A program made the position numbers and the translations under genes. From the NCBI RefSeq assembly GCF_900185645.1, contig NZ_FYAM01000024.1, positions 248,001 through 312,000 on the forward strand: 64,000 bases of DNA, read 5' to 3'. The notes beneath the pieces are model-generated. The model was not told where the DNA came from, did no database searches, and saw only the letters and a list, made by a program, of their open reading frames with translations. Source of the stretch: Clostridium sp. BSD9I1. Its GTDB lineage: Bacteria; Bacillota; Clostridia; Clostridiales; Clostridiaceae. Numbering within the stretch: position 1 is the first letter of the stretch; every line of letters begins with the position of its first letter. Shown here in pieces: positions 1 to 9,088 of this stretch.

Positions 1-43
1 AAGGTATCTTTCAGGTATTAGAAACTAGTTACACACCAGATAT

Positions 44-73
44 AGAGAAACTTTGCACATGCAAAGTTTCTCT
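44..73. terminator. Perfect palindrome, probable bidirectional terminator
   Basis: The arms AGAGAAACTTTGCA and TGCAAAGTTTCTCT are exact complements separated by two bases. On the plus strand a T-rich run follows shortly after. It sits beyond the 3' end of the leftward glycosyltransferase gene and could also end a rightward gene lying outside the window. No gene can be assigned to bases 1-124. Confidence 0.6.
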
Positions 74-124
74 TAAACCTTTTTCTGGAGATTTTATCAC
101 AATACATAAATAATTTTTTACTTT

Positions 125-1111
125 TTATTTTATCCTTAAGTAACTTTCATATAAATCTTTAGCCACCCTTTCCCAATTGTAATTTTCTATTATGTGGTTT
201 CTTAATTTCTTATCTTTTTTCTTTTTCATTCCAATTTGTAATCCTTGTACTATACTATCTAGATCATAAGGACTACAGTAATCTATCATATCATTAAAAT
301 ATTCTATAGAACTCCCCTCATGTGTACAAAGCATATTACAACCAGTTACAGCTGCTTCAAGAGAATATATTGGAACGATTTCTACAAAAGATGAATTTAC
401 GTATAATTTTGCAAACTTATAAGCATTATACCTATCGTATTCATCCATGTCTCCTAAATACAGTACATTTTTAAATGTCGTAATTTTATTCAAATATTCC
501 TTATCTCTTACACTTCCCGTAAGAACAAGCTTCATCTCTAACTTATCACATGCTTCTGCAAGAGCAATTTGATTATTTTTTTTACTTATTCTTCCCGCAG
601 ATAATACGTAATTATCCAAATTGTATCTTTCCTTAAAATTATAAAGAGGAATTTCGTCCCCTGGTACCTCTACTCCACCATGTATTATATTACATGGTAT
701 AGATTTTCCAAATTCCCCTTTTATAAATTCTTCTTCCATTAAACTACTTGGAAAAACCATCTTGCATCCTTTTAATATCTTTTGCCTATATATTTTACTT
801 CTATCCCATAATTTAATTCCTTCTAAATCATTAATATAATTATAATACTGATTTTGATCCCAGTATAACGGTGTAATAACTATATTTTTCTTATAGTATC
901 TTGCAATTTTATAGTGCTTATATGTCTCTCCCATAATTTTAAGATTAAATAAATGTACTATATCATAACTCGAATAATCTTCTATTTGACCATAGTTAAT
1001 ATCTACCTCTATACCTATCTTCTTTAAATATTTTTTTATCTTTAAAGCCTGCATAGAGTCTTCCCCTAGGTTTCTATAATAATCACTTCTCATGCAGAAC
1101 AAAACTTTCAT
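125..1111 (-). CDS. Glycosyltransferase family 4-like protein
   Basis: A 328-residue protein with the two-Rossmann layout of GT-B glycosyltransferases. The N-terminal half (about 1-150) has the acceptor-side fold with IVHLFN near residue 51. The donor half starts at VLSAGRISKKNN (about 169-180) and holds the nucleotide-sugar pocket motif around EIVPIYSLEAA (244-254), matching the family's E-x7-E region. It probably moves a sugar onto a cell-envelope polysaccharide or lipid; donor and acceptor cannot be told from sequence. The start has a GAGGGGG ribosome site. It stands alone, not in an obvious polysaccharide cluster. Family assignment is firm, substrate unknown. Confidence 0.8.
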   Translation of the reverse strand: MKVLFCMRSDYYRNLGEDSMQALKIKKYLKKIGIEVDINYGQIEDYSSYDIVHLFNLKIMGETYKHYKIARYYKKNIVITPLYWDQNQYYNYINDLEGIKLWDRSKIYRQKILKGCKMVFPSSLMEEEFIKGEFGKSIPCNIIHGGVEVPGDEIPLYNFKERYNLDNYVLSAGRISKKNNQIALAEACDKLEMKLVLTGSVRDKEYLNKITTFKNVLYLGDMDEYDRYNAYKFAKLYVNSSFVEIVPIYSLEAAVTGCNMLCTHEGSSIEYFNDMIDYCSPYDLDSIVQGLQIGMKKKKDKKLRNHIIENYNWERVAKDLYESYLRIK

Positions 1112-1217
1112 AAAAATATCCCCCTCGTAATTTATATACTTATTTATCTTTTCAAGGTTATAAACTTTATATTTCCTTAAGGTATTATTATGCAGATAAA
1201 ATGATGAATATGAAAAA

Positions 1218-1242
1218 GAAATTCAGCTTAAGCCGAATTTCT
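1218..1242. repeat. Short GAAATTCAG-type palindrome
   Basis: Imperfect palindrome with arms AGAAATTCAGCTT and AAGCCGAATTTCT. It lies just 3' of the DUF3343 stop codon and probably works as its terminator. Related palindromes occur at 1710, 29818 and 51515. Confidence 0.6.
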
Positions 1243-1278
1243 ACATCTTAAAAAATAAATTGCTACATTTTCCTAGTT

Positions 1279-1548
1279 CTATTCTACCTGAATATATTTA
1301 TACCTTTTATCTTCTTTAACTCTCTCATATATTCCTCTTATAGTAATATTGTACTGTTTAGCCTGCTCCTTTATTATATCAAATTGATTTTCACTACATT
1401 TTATTGATTTAGTGCACCCCTTAGAAAGCCTACAAGGAGTAGACATAAATTCTACTTTAACTCCAAGTTCAATTAGTTTCTTATATAAAAATGCAGCCCT
1501 ATTGCTAGATGCAATAATCACAATAAATTTTCTATCATCAGATTCCAT
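1279..1548 (-). CDS. DUF3343 family protein (putative Se/S carrier)
   Basis: An 89-residue single-domain protein beginning KFIVIIASSNRAAFLYKKLI, which is the DUF3343 pattern. Cysteines lie at about 39, 45 and 51; the first, in the STPC segment after the second beta strand, is in the position expected for a carrier cysteine. The family is often found next to cysteine desulfurase-like and selenium-metabolism genes, and here the next upstream gene is a TIGR01977-type cysteine desulfurase, supporting a role in receiving sulfur or selenium. No biochemical role is proven. The start has an AGGAGTGA ribosome site. Confidence 0.72.
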   Translation of the reverse strand: MESDDRKFIVIIASSNRAAFLYKKLIELGVKVEFMSTPCRLSKGCTKSIKCSENQFDIIKEQAKQYNITIRGIYERVKEDKRYKYIQVE

Positions 1549-1680
1549 ACAAAACTCACTCCTACTACTAAAGTAAATAATAATAAATAGATACTAAGGA
1601 ATACTCTATATATCTTTAATTACTATTTCTTAATAGCAGTATATGATGATATCTTACAAAGGTACTATAAAAGGAAATTG

Positions 1681-1862
1681 CGACGTTTTTAATGTGAACT
1701 ACTGAAGGAAGAAATTCAGCTAACTGAATTTCTAAAACATTTTAGGTCTTAGCACACAAAGATCTTTTAGAGCGGCAGCTCTGGAGGGTACAAGAATTTG
1801 TACGAGCGAATGGCTTTCTTAAATGCAGAACCCATACGGAAGATTTAACATTAAAAACATCG
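1681..1862. repeat. Degenerate copy of the large intergenic palindromic element (copy D)
   Basis: The ends are inverted repeats: CGACGTTTTTAATGT at 1681-1695 against ACATTAAAAACATCG at 1848-1862 (one mismatch). The right part (AAATGCAGAACCCATACGG, about 1820-1839) resembles the right end of the copies at 33.3 and 29.9 kb. A GAAATTCAG-type palindrome sits inside at 1710-1733. It fills the 322-base gap between the DUF3343 gene and the cysteine desulfurase gene; nothing else is seen there. Confidence 0.55.
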
Positions 1863-1870
1863 TACTATTT

Positions 1871-3016
1871 CTACACATTGCCTTTATATACTTCTTGTAT
1901 CGCCTTCACTACTTCTTCCATTTCCTCATAGGTATTAAAATAACCTGGGCTGAGCCTCACAGTACCAGTTTTAGATGTACCTATTATAGGATGTATAAGT
2001 GCAGCGCAATGGTATCCTGTTCGTACTGCAATACCCTTTTTATTTAATAAATACCCAACTTCTGAACTGTCCATGTTATCTATATTTATAGAAATAACTG
2101 CAGATCTTTTTTCTGTGAATTCCGATCCGTATATTTTTACATAGGGCATCTTTTTAAATTCCTCTAAAAGATATTGTATAAGCCCCTCTTCATGTTTTTG
2201 AATATTTCTTCTTCCGATTTTCTGGATAAACTTAACCCCTTCACATAACCCTGCAATTCCAGGAACATTAAGAGTTCCACTTTCAAATTTGTCCGGTAAA
2301 AAATCTGGCTGAGTCATAGATATAGAGTTACTTCCTGTTCCGCCTTCCTTAAAATTAGTCATAGATATACCATCTCTTATAAATAATCCACCGGTGCCTT
2401 GAGGGCCCATCAGCCCCTTATGACCTGGAAAAGCCAGCAAGTCTATATTATATTTTTCTACATCAATATTAATAGTTCCAGCACTTTGAGAGGCATCTAC
2501 CATAAATAATATGCCTGCATCTCTTGCAATCTTTCCAATAGTATTTATATATTGCAGAGTTCCTAATACATTTGAAGCATGATTTACAACTATAAGCTTT
2601 GTATTTTTTTGTATTTCTTTTTTCAAATTGTTTATATTTAACTTTCCATAATTGTCTACTGCGAGCAATGTTACTTTAACACCCTTTTTACTTAAGCTAT
2701 TTAGTGGTCTTAAAACTGAATTATGCTCTATTACAGTACTTATGACATGATCTCCAGGTTTTAACACTCCTTTTATTCCTATATTTAATCCTTCAGTTGC
2801 ATTACTTGTAAATATCATATTAAAGGAACTCGTTATATTAAAAAAATCGCTTAGTGTTTCTCTTGTTTCAGATACCTTGGTTGAAGACTCTAATGCCATA
2901 GTATGTGTACTTCGTCCTGGATTTGCTGCATAGTTTCTCATGCAGTTTAATGTTTCATTATAAACCTCTTCTGGTTTTGGAAAAGAGGTCGCTGCATTAT
3001 CTATATAAATGCTCAT
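1871..3016 (-). CDS. Cysteine desulfurase family protein (class V aminotransferase fold)
   Basis: A pyridoxal-phosphate enzyme of about 381 residues that takes sulfur or selenium from cysteine or selenocysteine. It opens with IYIDNAATSFPKP, typical of the TIGR01977 subgroup. The PLP lysine is in FPGHKGLMGPQGTGG (about residue 200) and the persulfide cysteine in RTGYHCAALIHP (about 337). I chose ATG at 3016 because GAGG lies six bases upstream; a TTG at 3028 and an ATG at 3022 are also in frame but poorly spaced. It sits just upstream of the DUF3343 gene, the likely partner carrier. It is not part of an isc or suf cluster here. Confidence 0.85.
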   Translation of the reverse strand: MSIYIDNAATSFPKPEEVYNETLNCMRNYAANPGRSTHTMALESSTKVSETRETLSDFFNITSSFNMIFTSNATEGLNIGIKGVLKPGDHVISTVIEHNSVLRPLNSLSKKGVKVTLLAVDNYGKLNINNLKKEIQKNTKLIVVNHASNVLGTLQYINTIGKIARDAGILFMVDASQSAGTINIDVEKYNIDLLAFPGHKGLMGPQGTGGLFIRDGISMTNFKEGGTGSNSISMTQPDFLPDKFESGTLNVPGIAGLCEGVKFIQKIGRRNIQKHEEGLIQYLLEEFKKMPYVKIYGSEFTEKRSAVISINIDNMDSSEVGYLLNKKGIAVRTGYHCAALIHPIIGTSKTGTVRLSPGYFNTYEEMEEVVKAIQEVYKGNV

Positions 3017-3099
3017 ACTCATCCTCAACTTTCATAAATAATATACTCTAATAAAATATATTATTTTTGAATAGCTAATATGTGATAAATTTAGATATA

Positions 3100-3133
3100 A
3101 AAAAATAAGTACCTTAAAGGTACTTATTTTTTT
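3100..3133 (-). terminator. zapA terminator overlapping its stop codon
   Basis: The arms AAAAAATAAGTACCTT and AAGGTACTTATTTTTT form a long stem. The last lysine codons and TAA of zapA lie inside the upstream arm, so the terminator doubles as coding sequence. Confidence 0.8.
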
Positions 3134-3753
3134 ATTGTTACTTCTTTACTTACAAACGGGTAACTTTGTCTCTTTGCCTTAGCAAGTTCAACTTGAGCTT
3201 CAATTAATCTGTTCTGAAGGTCAATTGTTTTATACTTATGAGACTGCATTTGAAACTTATATTCTTTACATTCAGCTTTAAGTATATTATTTTCCTCCAT
3301 GAATTTTTTACAGGTTTCTTGAAGTATTTCTCTTTCTTTTGTAATATTTTCAATTTCTTTTACTGTTACTTCTAATTCCTTTTCCTTAACTTCTAACTGT
3401 TCTTTATACTTAGGTTCTTCTAAGACAACTGTGAGTTCTTCTACATAAGCCTCTAGCTGTGAAATCTTTTGTTTGAGTATATCAATTTCTTGTTTATGGT
3501 TTTTTTCTTCTTCTTCTTTTTTCTTAACTATTTCGAAAGCTTCATGAACTTCTTCCTGCTTTTTTAAATACTCATCTACTGTATTTATAGCAGTAAGTAT
3601 AGATGCAGAAGATGTACTCAATTTAGGATTACTTTCTATAAGCTCCCTAACCTTTCTATCCACATAACCAGCAACTTTATGTAAATATTCTTCTCTTTCA
3701 TCACCCTTTAAGTTGTACTCTACTCCATTTATCCTAACAGTTACTATGTTCAT
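3124..3753 (-). CDS. zapA: Cell division protein ZapA with long coiled coil
   Basis: ZapA binds FtsZ and bundles its filaments at the division site. The N-terminal domain (about residues 1-90) has the family pattern VTVRINGVEYNLKGDE followed by a helix. From about 85 to 190 the chain is almost all Glu, Lys, Leu and Gln in heptad-like order, a long coiled coil. At 209 residues it is roughly twice the size of the short ZapA of Bacillus or Escherichia. The start is ATG at 3753 with GAGAGGTG upstream; an upstream in-frame start lacks a site. It lies downstream of pheT in the same direction. Confidence 0.82.
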   Translation of the reverse strand: MNIVTVRINGVEYNLKGDEREEYLHKVAGYVDRKVRELIESNPKLSTSSASILTAINTVDEYLKKQEEVHEAFEIVKKKEEEEKNHKQEIDILKQKISQLEAYVEELTVVLEEPKYKEQLEVKEKELEVTVKEIENITKEREILQETCKKFMEENNILKAECKEYKFQMQSHKYKTIDLQNRLIEAQVELAKAKRQSYPFVSKEVTIKK

Positions 3754-3836
3754 GTAAACACCTCTCAGATAAATCATATATTATTATATCTATTTTAACA
3801 CAAATTAACTATGGTTAAAATATCAATTTGTAGGAT

Positions 3837-6215
3837 TTATCTAAGTTGTGCTCCTAGCCTATTTTCAAGAGTTCTTACAATTTTATCATGAACCTTATTT
3901 ACCTCTTCATCAGTTAAAGTTTTATTTTCTAATCTATAAAGAATAGAGTAAGCTATACTCTTTTTACCATCAGGTATTTGTTTACCTTTATAAACATCAA
4001 ATAATTTAACCTTTTCTACCATCTTTCCACCTTGCTTTAAGATGATATCCTCTATTTCTTGCACTAATATAGCATCGTCTACCAAAAGAGCCATATCTCT
4101 TGTTACTGCTGGGAATTTAGGAAGTACTTTATATACCTTATTTAAATTTGCATTTGCAAATAATACATCCATATTTAGTTCTGCTATGTAGCATCTTGCT
4201 TCTATACCATAGTTTTCAGCTACATCAGGGTGAACTTCCCCTAAAGTTCCTAAAAGCTCTTTTCTTATATTAACACAAGCTGTCTTTCCAGGATGGAATG
4301 TTGGGTTTTCACTTTCACGTGCAAAACTAAGTTTTTCTACTCCTAAATGCTCTGCTATATTTTCTACTACACCTTTTAAGTTTAAATAATCAACATCTCC
4401 ATATAATCCTATAGTTAGAACATTTCTTTCTTCTGGAACTTCATTTTCATTTTCTTTAGACATATATACCTTACCTATTTCAAAAAGCCTTGCTTCTTCA
4501 TTGTTTCTTGAATAATTTCTAGCTAACGCTTCCATCATAGAAGGAATTGTAGTAGTTCTCATTATGCTATAATCTTCACCTAATGGGTTTCTTATCTTTA
4601 TGGCATTTCTAAGTTCATTGTCTTCAGATATTTTTATCTTATCAAATACCTTAGGACTTACAAATGAGTAACTTATAGATTGATTTAATCCGCTTCCCAT
4701 TAAGGCTGCTATTACCTCATCTTCTAAATGCTGCTTCTTGCTCTTTCCTCCTCTTTCACTTACACTTCTTATAAGCGTTGTAGGAATATTATTATATCCA
4801 TAAATTCTTGCTATTTCTTCTGCTACATCTTCTTTTATATTTACATCAGATCTAAAAGTTGGAACATTTATGTGGAGTGTATCTTCGTTTACTTCAGTAA
4901 ATAAATCTAATCTATCAAGATAAATCTTCATTTCTTCTTTTGATAAATTTGTTCCTAGAAAATCATTTATCCATTTTGAACTTATCTCCAATGTATGTGA
5001 TTCTAACTTTTCTTCATATATATCTATGGTTCCTTGCATAACTTCCCCTGCATTTAATTTTTCCACTAAATGACAAGCTCTGTTCATGGCAATTTCTACT
5101 AAATTAGGATCTAAGTCCTTTTCAAATTTTGCTGATGCTTCAGTTCTAAGGCCTAGTTTTTGAGAAGATACCCTTATATTTGTACCATCAAAATTAGCAC
5201 ATTCAAATATTATTGCAGTAGTATCTTCTTTAACTTCTGAATTAAGTCCGCCCATTATTCCTGCAAGTCCTATGTTTCTTTCTCCGTCTTTTATACAAAG
5301 TACATCTTGATTTAATGTTCTTTCAGTTTCGTCAAGAGTCACAAACTTTTCTCCATCTTCAGCTCTTTCAACTACTATTCTACCTGAAGTTATTTGCCTA
5401 CAGTCAAAAGCATGCATTGGCTGACCAAGTTCAAGCATTACAAAATTTGTTATATCTACTATATTATTTATAGGTCTTACCCCTGCATCTATAAGTCTTT
5501 CCTGCATCCAAGAAGGAGACTCTGCTATCTTAATATTTTTAACTCCTCGAGCCATATATCTTCTACATAATTTATCTTTTACTTCTACCTTTAATGAATC
5601 TTTTATATTGTCATTACATTTTACACTATATGTTGTTTCAGGCATAGTGTATGTTGTATTCATAGTAGCAGCTGTTTCCCTTGCAATTCCAACAACACTT
5701 AAACAATCTGGTCTATTTGAAGTTATTTCAAAATCAATTACTGCATTATTTAATCCTAAAACTTCTTTGATGTCTTTTCCGATAGGAGTATTCTCTGGTA
5801 ATATCATAAGCCCATGTACGTGTTCTTCTGAAGCTATACCTAATTCTTCTTCTGAGCACATCATTCCATTGGAAACTATTCCTCTAAGCTTTCCTTTTTT
5901 TATCTTTAATCCATTAGGAAGCAGTGAACCATGTAATGCAACAGGAACTATATCCTGTTCCTTCATGTTGTTTGCTCCAGTAACTATTTGCACAGGTTCT
6001 TCTAATCCTACATTTAACTGACACACCACAAGCTTTTCTGCATCAGGATGAGGTTTTATCTCAAGTATTTTTCCTGTTACTACATTTTGTATTTCATCTC
6101 CCGAAGTTATAACTTCTTCTACTTTGGAACCTGAAAGCGTTAATGCATCTCCAAGCTCATCTGGTGAAATATCTATATTAACATAATCTTTAAGCCATTT
6201 AACTGGTACTTTCAT
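3837..6215 (-). CDS. pheT: Phenylalanyl-tRNA synthetase beta subunit
   Basis: A 792-residue beta chain of the alpha2-beta2 enzyme that charges tRNA-Phe. Order of domains: tRNA-binding EMAP-like domain (about 40-150, with [17 protein letters not shown]), B3/B4 editing region (about 210-400), B5 domain (about 400-475), catalytic-like core, and a C-terminal ferredoxin-fold anticodon-binding domain (about 700-792, starting [14 protein letters not shown]). Length and order match the bacterial family. It follows pheS by 46 bases and shares its T-box. Confidence 0.97.
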   Translation of the reverse strand: MKVPVKWLKDYVNIDISPDELGDALTLSGSKVEEVITSGDEIQNVVTGKILEIKPHPDAEKLVVCQLNVGLEEPVQIVTGANNMKEQDIVPVALHGSLLPNGLKIKKGKLRGIVSNGMMCSEEELGIASEEHVHGLMILPENTPIGKDIKEVLGLNNAVIDFEITSNRPDCLSVVGIARETAATMNTTYTMPETTYSVKCNDNIKDSLKVEVKDKLCRRYMARGVKNIKIAESPSWMQERLIDAGVRPINNIVDITNFVMLELGQPMHAFDCRQITSGRIVVERAEDGEKFVTLDETERTLNQDVLCIKDGERNIGLAGIMGGLNSEVKEDTTAIIFECANFDGTNIRVSSQKLGLRTEASAKFEKDLDPNLVEIAMNRACHLVEKLNAGEVMQGTIDIYEEKLESHTLEISSKWINDFLGTNLSKEEMKIYLDRLDLFTEVNEDTLHINVPTFRSDVNIKEDVAEEIARIYGYNNIPTTLIRSVSERGGKSKKQHLEDEVIAALMGSGLNQSISYSFVSPKVFDKIKISEDNELRNAIKIRNPLGEDYSIMRTTTIPSMMEALARNYSRNNEEARLFEIGKVYMSKENENEVPEERNVLTIGLYGDVDYLNLKGVVENIAEHLGVEKLSFARESENPTFHPGKTACVNIRKELLGTLGEVHPDVAENYGIEARCYIAELNMDVLFANANLNKVYKVLPKFPAVTRDMALLVDDAILVQEIEDIILKQGGKMVEKVKLFDVYKGKQIPDGKKSIAYSILYRLENKTLTDEEVNKVHDKIVRTLENRLGAQLR

Positions 6216-6261
6216 TTTTATTCCTCCTTAAGTGATTTTAAAATTTGCTAAAATATCTCTA

Positions 6262-7281
6262 TTAAAATTGATTTAAAAATCTCATATCACTTTCATATAA
6301 AAGTCTTATATCATCTATTGCATACTTCATCATTACCATTCTATCTACACCAAATCCAAATGCAAATCCTGAATACACTTCAGGGTCAATTCCACAGTTT
6401 CTTAAAACTTGTGGATGAACCATTCCACAACCTAATATCTCTATCCATCCGCTTCCCTTACAAACCTTACAACCATCTCCATTACATACAAAGCAAGTAG
6501 CATCCATTTCAGCAGAAGGTTCAGTAAATGGGAAATGGTGAGGTCTAAATTTAGTTACAACCTTATCACCAAACATTTTTTTTGCAAAAAGGTCTAGTGT
6601 TCCTTTTAAATCTGCAAAGGTTATTCCTTTATCTATTACAAGACCTTCCATTTGATAAAATATAGGTGAATGAGTAGCGTCTACAGCATCAGAACGATAA
6701 ACCTTTCCTGGTGCAATCATCTTTATAGGAGGTTCTTGTTTTTCCATTGTTCTTATTTGTATAGGTGATGTTTGAGTTCTTAGAACCAAGCTGTCATTTA
6801 TATAAAATGTGTCTTGTTCTCCTCTTGCTGGGTGATTTTTAGGAATATTTAAAGCTTCGAAGTTATAGTAGTCAAGTTCTACTTCTGGCCCCTCCTCTAT
6901 AGTAAATCCCATAGAAATAAATATTTCTTTCATGCTTTCCAGCGTTAAATCAAGAGGATGTCTTTTACCTAAAAACTGTTTCTTTCCTGGCATTGATATA
7001 TCAATAGTTTCATTTTGTAGACGATTTGTCTTTTCCTTTTCTTTTATAACTTTATATGTATCTTCTATAAGCTCTTCTATACTACTTCTTACTTCATTTG
7101 CAACTTTACCTACAATAGGTCTTTCCTCAGCACTTAAGGCACCCATTCCTCTAAGTATTTGAGTAAGCTCCCCTTTTTTTCCAAGATATTTTACTCTTAT
7201 GCTTTCCAATTCTTGAGCTTCATGAACTTTTTTCAGTTCTTCTATAGCATTATCTCTTATTAAATTTAATTTTTCTTGCAT
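6262..7281 (-). CDS. pheS: Phenylalanyl-tRNA synthetase alpha subunit
   Basis: A 339-residue catalytic subunit. An N-terminal coiled coil (about 1-90) precedes the class II core, with motif 2 around [14 protein letters not shown] and motif 3 in [16 protein letters not shown] near the C terminus. It includes a small CxxC-xxxx-CxxC segment ([16 protein letters not shown]), seen in many Firmicutes PheS. First gene of the pheST operon, controlled by the T-box leader immediately upstream. Confidence 0.97.
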   Translation of the reverse strand: MQEKLNLIRDNAIEELKKVHEAQELESIRVKYLGKKGELTQILRGMGALSAEERPIVGKVANEVRSSIEELIEDTYKVIKEKEKTNRLQNETIDISMPGKKQFLGKRHPLDLTLESMKEIFISMGFTIEEGPEVELDYYNFEALNIPKNHPARGEQDTFYINDSLVLRTQTSPIQIRTMEKQEPPIKMIAPGKVYRSDAVDATHSPIFYQMEGLVIDKGITFADLKGTLDLFAKKMFGDKVVTKFRPHHFPFTEPSAEMDATCFVCNGDGCKVCKGSGWIEILGCGMVHPQVLRNCGIDPEVYSGFAFGFGVDRMVMMKYAIDDIRLLYESDMRFLNQF

Positions 7282-7320
7282 TTTATTAATACTCCTTTCT
7301 CTATATAAGTTTTAAGACAT

Positions 7321-7550
7321 ATAAAAAAAGCCCCTCCCCATGAAGGGACGAACTTTATATCCGCGGTACCACCCTAATTGACTTAATGTCCAGCTTAAAA
7401 TTATAACGGCTTAGCCGCTAACTGCTACTATAAGTTCACAGTTAGAACTCAGAAGTGAACTTCAATATAAATATCAATAAAAGGGCTTTCAGTCTATGAC
7501 CCCTTCTCCCTGAAGTGGACTTATATTTACTCTCTTCTTCATAGTTTCAG
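7321..7550 (-). promoter_or_regulatory. T-box leader of pheST
   Basis: The minus strand carries the T-box core AGGGTGGTACCGCGG (positions 7375-7361), which pairs with the uncharged tRNA end. A terminator stem (CCCTTC with GGAGGG) and a T run follow at about 7345-7322. In Stem I the bulge in GAAGTTCACTTC (about 7482-7471) offers TTC as specifier, matching phenylalanine. Uncharged tRNA-Phe is expected to let transcription proceed into pheS. Confidence 0.9.
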
Positions 7551-7577
7551 TATTTTATTATAACATCTTAATTCTAA

Positions 7578-7606
7578 ATTTTACTTATTTTAAATTGAAT
7601 TGTCAA
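7578..7606 (-). promoter_or_regulatory. Sigma-A promoter of the pheST T-box leader
   Basis: TTGACA (7606-7601) and TAAAAT (7583-7578) are separated by exactly 17 bases. The -35 hexamer lies within the last codons of the upstream rRNA methyltransferase gene. Confidence 0.75.
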
Positions 7607-8390
7607 CCTTTTTTAAGTTTTGTCTCACTCTTTCAAACATCATAATTGATGCTGCTACTGCTACATTTAATGATTCAGCTTTACCAGGCATAGGTATTTT
7701 AAACTTTTCATCACTTAACTTTAGTATTTCATCACTTATACCGCTGCCTTCATTACCAACACAAATTATAATGTTTTTATTTAAATTTATGTCATAAAAA
7801 TCATGGCTTTCTTCTAAAGAACTTACTAAGATTTTGAAGCCATTATTCTGTAAAGTTTTAGTTATAGAGAGATCAGTATCCTCTATTATTGGAATGTGAA
7901 ATATTGAACCCATAGTAGACCTTAAAGTCTTATCGTTATATACATCAACAGTTCCTTTGGTTAAAATTACTCCTAGTGCTCCAGCTGCATGAGCACTTCT
8001 TATTATAGTTCCCATATTCCCTGGATCCTGAACCTTGTCTGCTAATATATAAAATCCATCTGTGGCTTTTATTTCAGTATTCTTATATCTTGCTATAGCC
8101 AGTATACCTTGAGGATTTTCAGTATTACTTATAGTTTTAAAAAGTTTATCTTCTACAGAATATATCTTTGTATACTCCTTTATATTATATTGAAAATCAT
8201 ATTTATAAAACTTTTCTAAAGCTTCTTCTGCTATAAATAATTCTTCAATATAAAAATTTGATTTTAGTGCTTCTTCTACAAATCTAAAACCTTCTACCAA
8301 AAATTTTTTATTGATAGTTCTATGCTTTTTTTCTTTAAGCTTCCTTACTTCCTTAATAGATGAATTATCTTTACTAGTTATCTTTTCCAA
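7590..8390 (-). CDS. TrmH/SpoU family RNA 2'-O-methyltransferase
   Basis: A 266-residue SPOUT enzyme that methylates ribose in rRNA or tRNA. The N-terminal part (about 1-95) is the substrate-binding domain common in RlmB-like proteins (VRKLKEKKHRTINKKFLVEG). The knot domain (about 110-262) has motif 1 LADKVQDPGNMGTIIRSAHA, motif 2 IICVGNEGSGISDE and motif 3 IPMPGKAESLNVAVAASIMMFE, all intact. It is the Bacillus YsgA type, which also lies beside pheS. The exact target nucleotide is not known from sequence. Confidence 0.88.
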   Translation of the reverse strand: MEKITSKDNSSIKEVRKLKEKKHRTINKKFLVEGFRFVEEALKSNFYIEELFIAEEALEKFYKYDFQYNIKEYTKIYSVEDKLFKTISNTENPQGILAIARYKNTEIKATDGFYILADKVQDPGNMGTIIRSAHAAGALGVILTKGTVDVYNDKTLRSTMGSIFHIPIIEDTDLSITKTLQNNGFKILVSSLEESHDFYDINLNKNIIICVGNEGSGISDEILKLSDEKFKIPMPGKAESLNVAVAASIMMFERVRQNLKKVDNSI

Positions 8391-8408
8391 AAATACTCCA
8401 CCTTTTTC

Positions 8409-9077
8409 TTATTTGCTATTTCCAATTTGGTTTTCTAATTTATTCAGCTCATCTGCACAGCCGATTGCAACTATTACGTCTCCAGCTTCTAACTTATCAT
8501 CTGCCATAGGAGATACATTAATATCATTATCCTTTTTTACAGCAACTATATTTATTCCAAAATTAGCTCTTAAATTTAACTCTTGAAGAGTTTTTCCTTG
8601 CCATGCCTTTGGATTTGCTATTTCAGCTATGCTGTAATCTGGTGATAATTCTATATAGTCTAATATATTTGAAGATACTAAGTTATGAGCTACTCTGACT
8701 CCCATATCCCTTTCAGGAAGAACAACTCTATCTGCACCTATTTTGTAAAGTACCTTTGCATGAATCTCACTATTTGCCTTTGCTATTATAAGATCTACAC
8801 CTAATTCTTTTAGCAATAAGGTCACCATAACACTAGATTGTAAATCCGAGCCTATGGTTACTACAGCTACATCAAAATTTCTTATTCCAAGAGATCTTAA
8901 AGTATTTTCATCTGTAGCATCTGCCTGCACAGAATGAGTAACACTATCCGATATATTTTGTACTGTTTCCTCATCTACATCTATTGCTAAAACATCATTA
9001 CCTAGCGAATATAGTGTCTTAGCCACTGAAGTTCCAAATCTACCTAAACCTATAACAACAAACTGTTTCTTTGCCAT
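8409..9077 (-). CDS. ktrA: Potassium uptake regulatory subunit KtrA/TrkA
   Basis: A 222-residue cytoplasmic regulator of K+ transport. An RCK-N Rossmann domain (about 5-125) starts with FVVIGLGRFGTSVAKTL, the nucleotide-binding glycine motif. An RCK-C domain (about 140-218) with SIAEIANPKAWQGKTL follows. It binds ATP/ADP or NAD and gates the membrane partner encoded 11 bases upstream. The ribosome site is AAGGAGTG. Length fits the single-RCK KtrA type, not the doubled TrkA type. Confidence 0.92.
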   Translation of the reverse strand: MAKKQFVVIGLGRFGTSVAKTLYSLGNDVLAIDVDEETVQNISDSVTHSVQADATDENTLRSLGIRNFDVAVVTIGSDLQSSVMVTLLLKELGVDLIIAKANSEIHAKVLYKIGADRVVLPERDMGVRVAHNLVSSNILDYIELSPDYSIAEIANPKAWQGKTLQELNLRANFGINIVAVKKDNDINVSPMADDKLEAGDVIVAIGCADELNKLENQIGNSK

Positions 9078-9088
9078 AATAACACTCC

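Noticed and set aside
1823-2047. Rightward 74-codon frame
   Set aside because: Mostly antisense to the cysteine desulfurase gene and partly in a decayed repeat.
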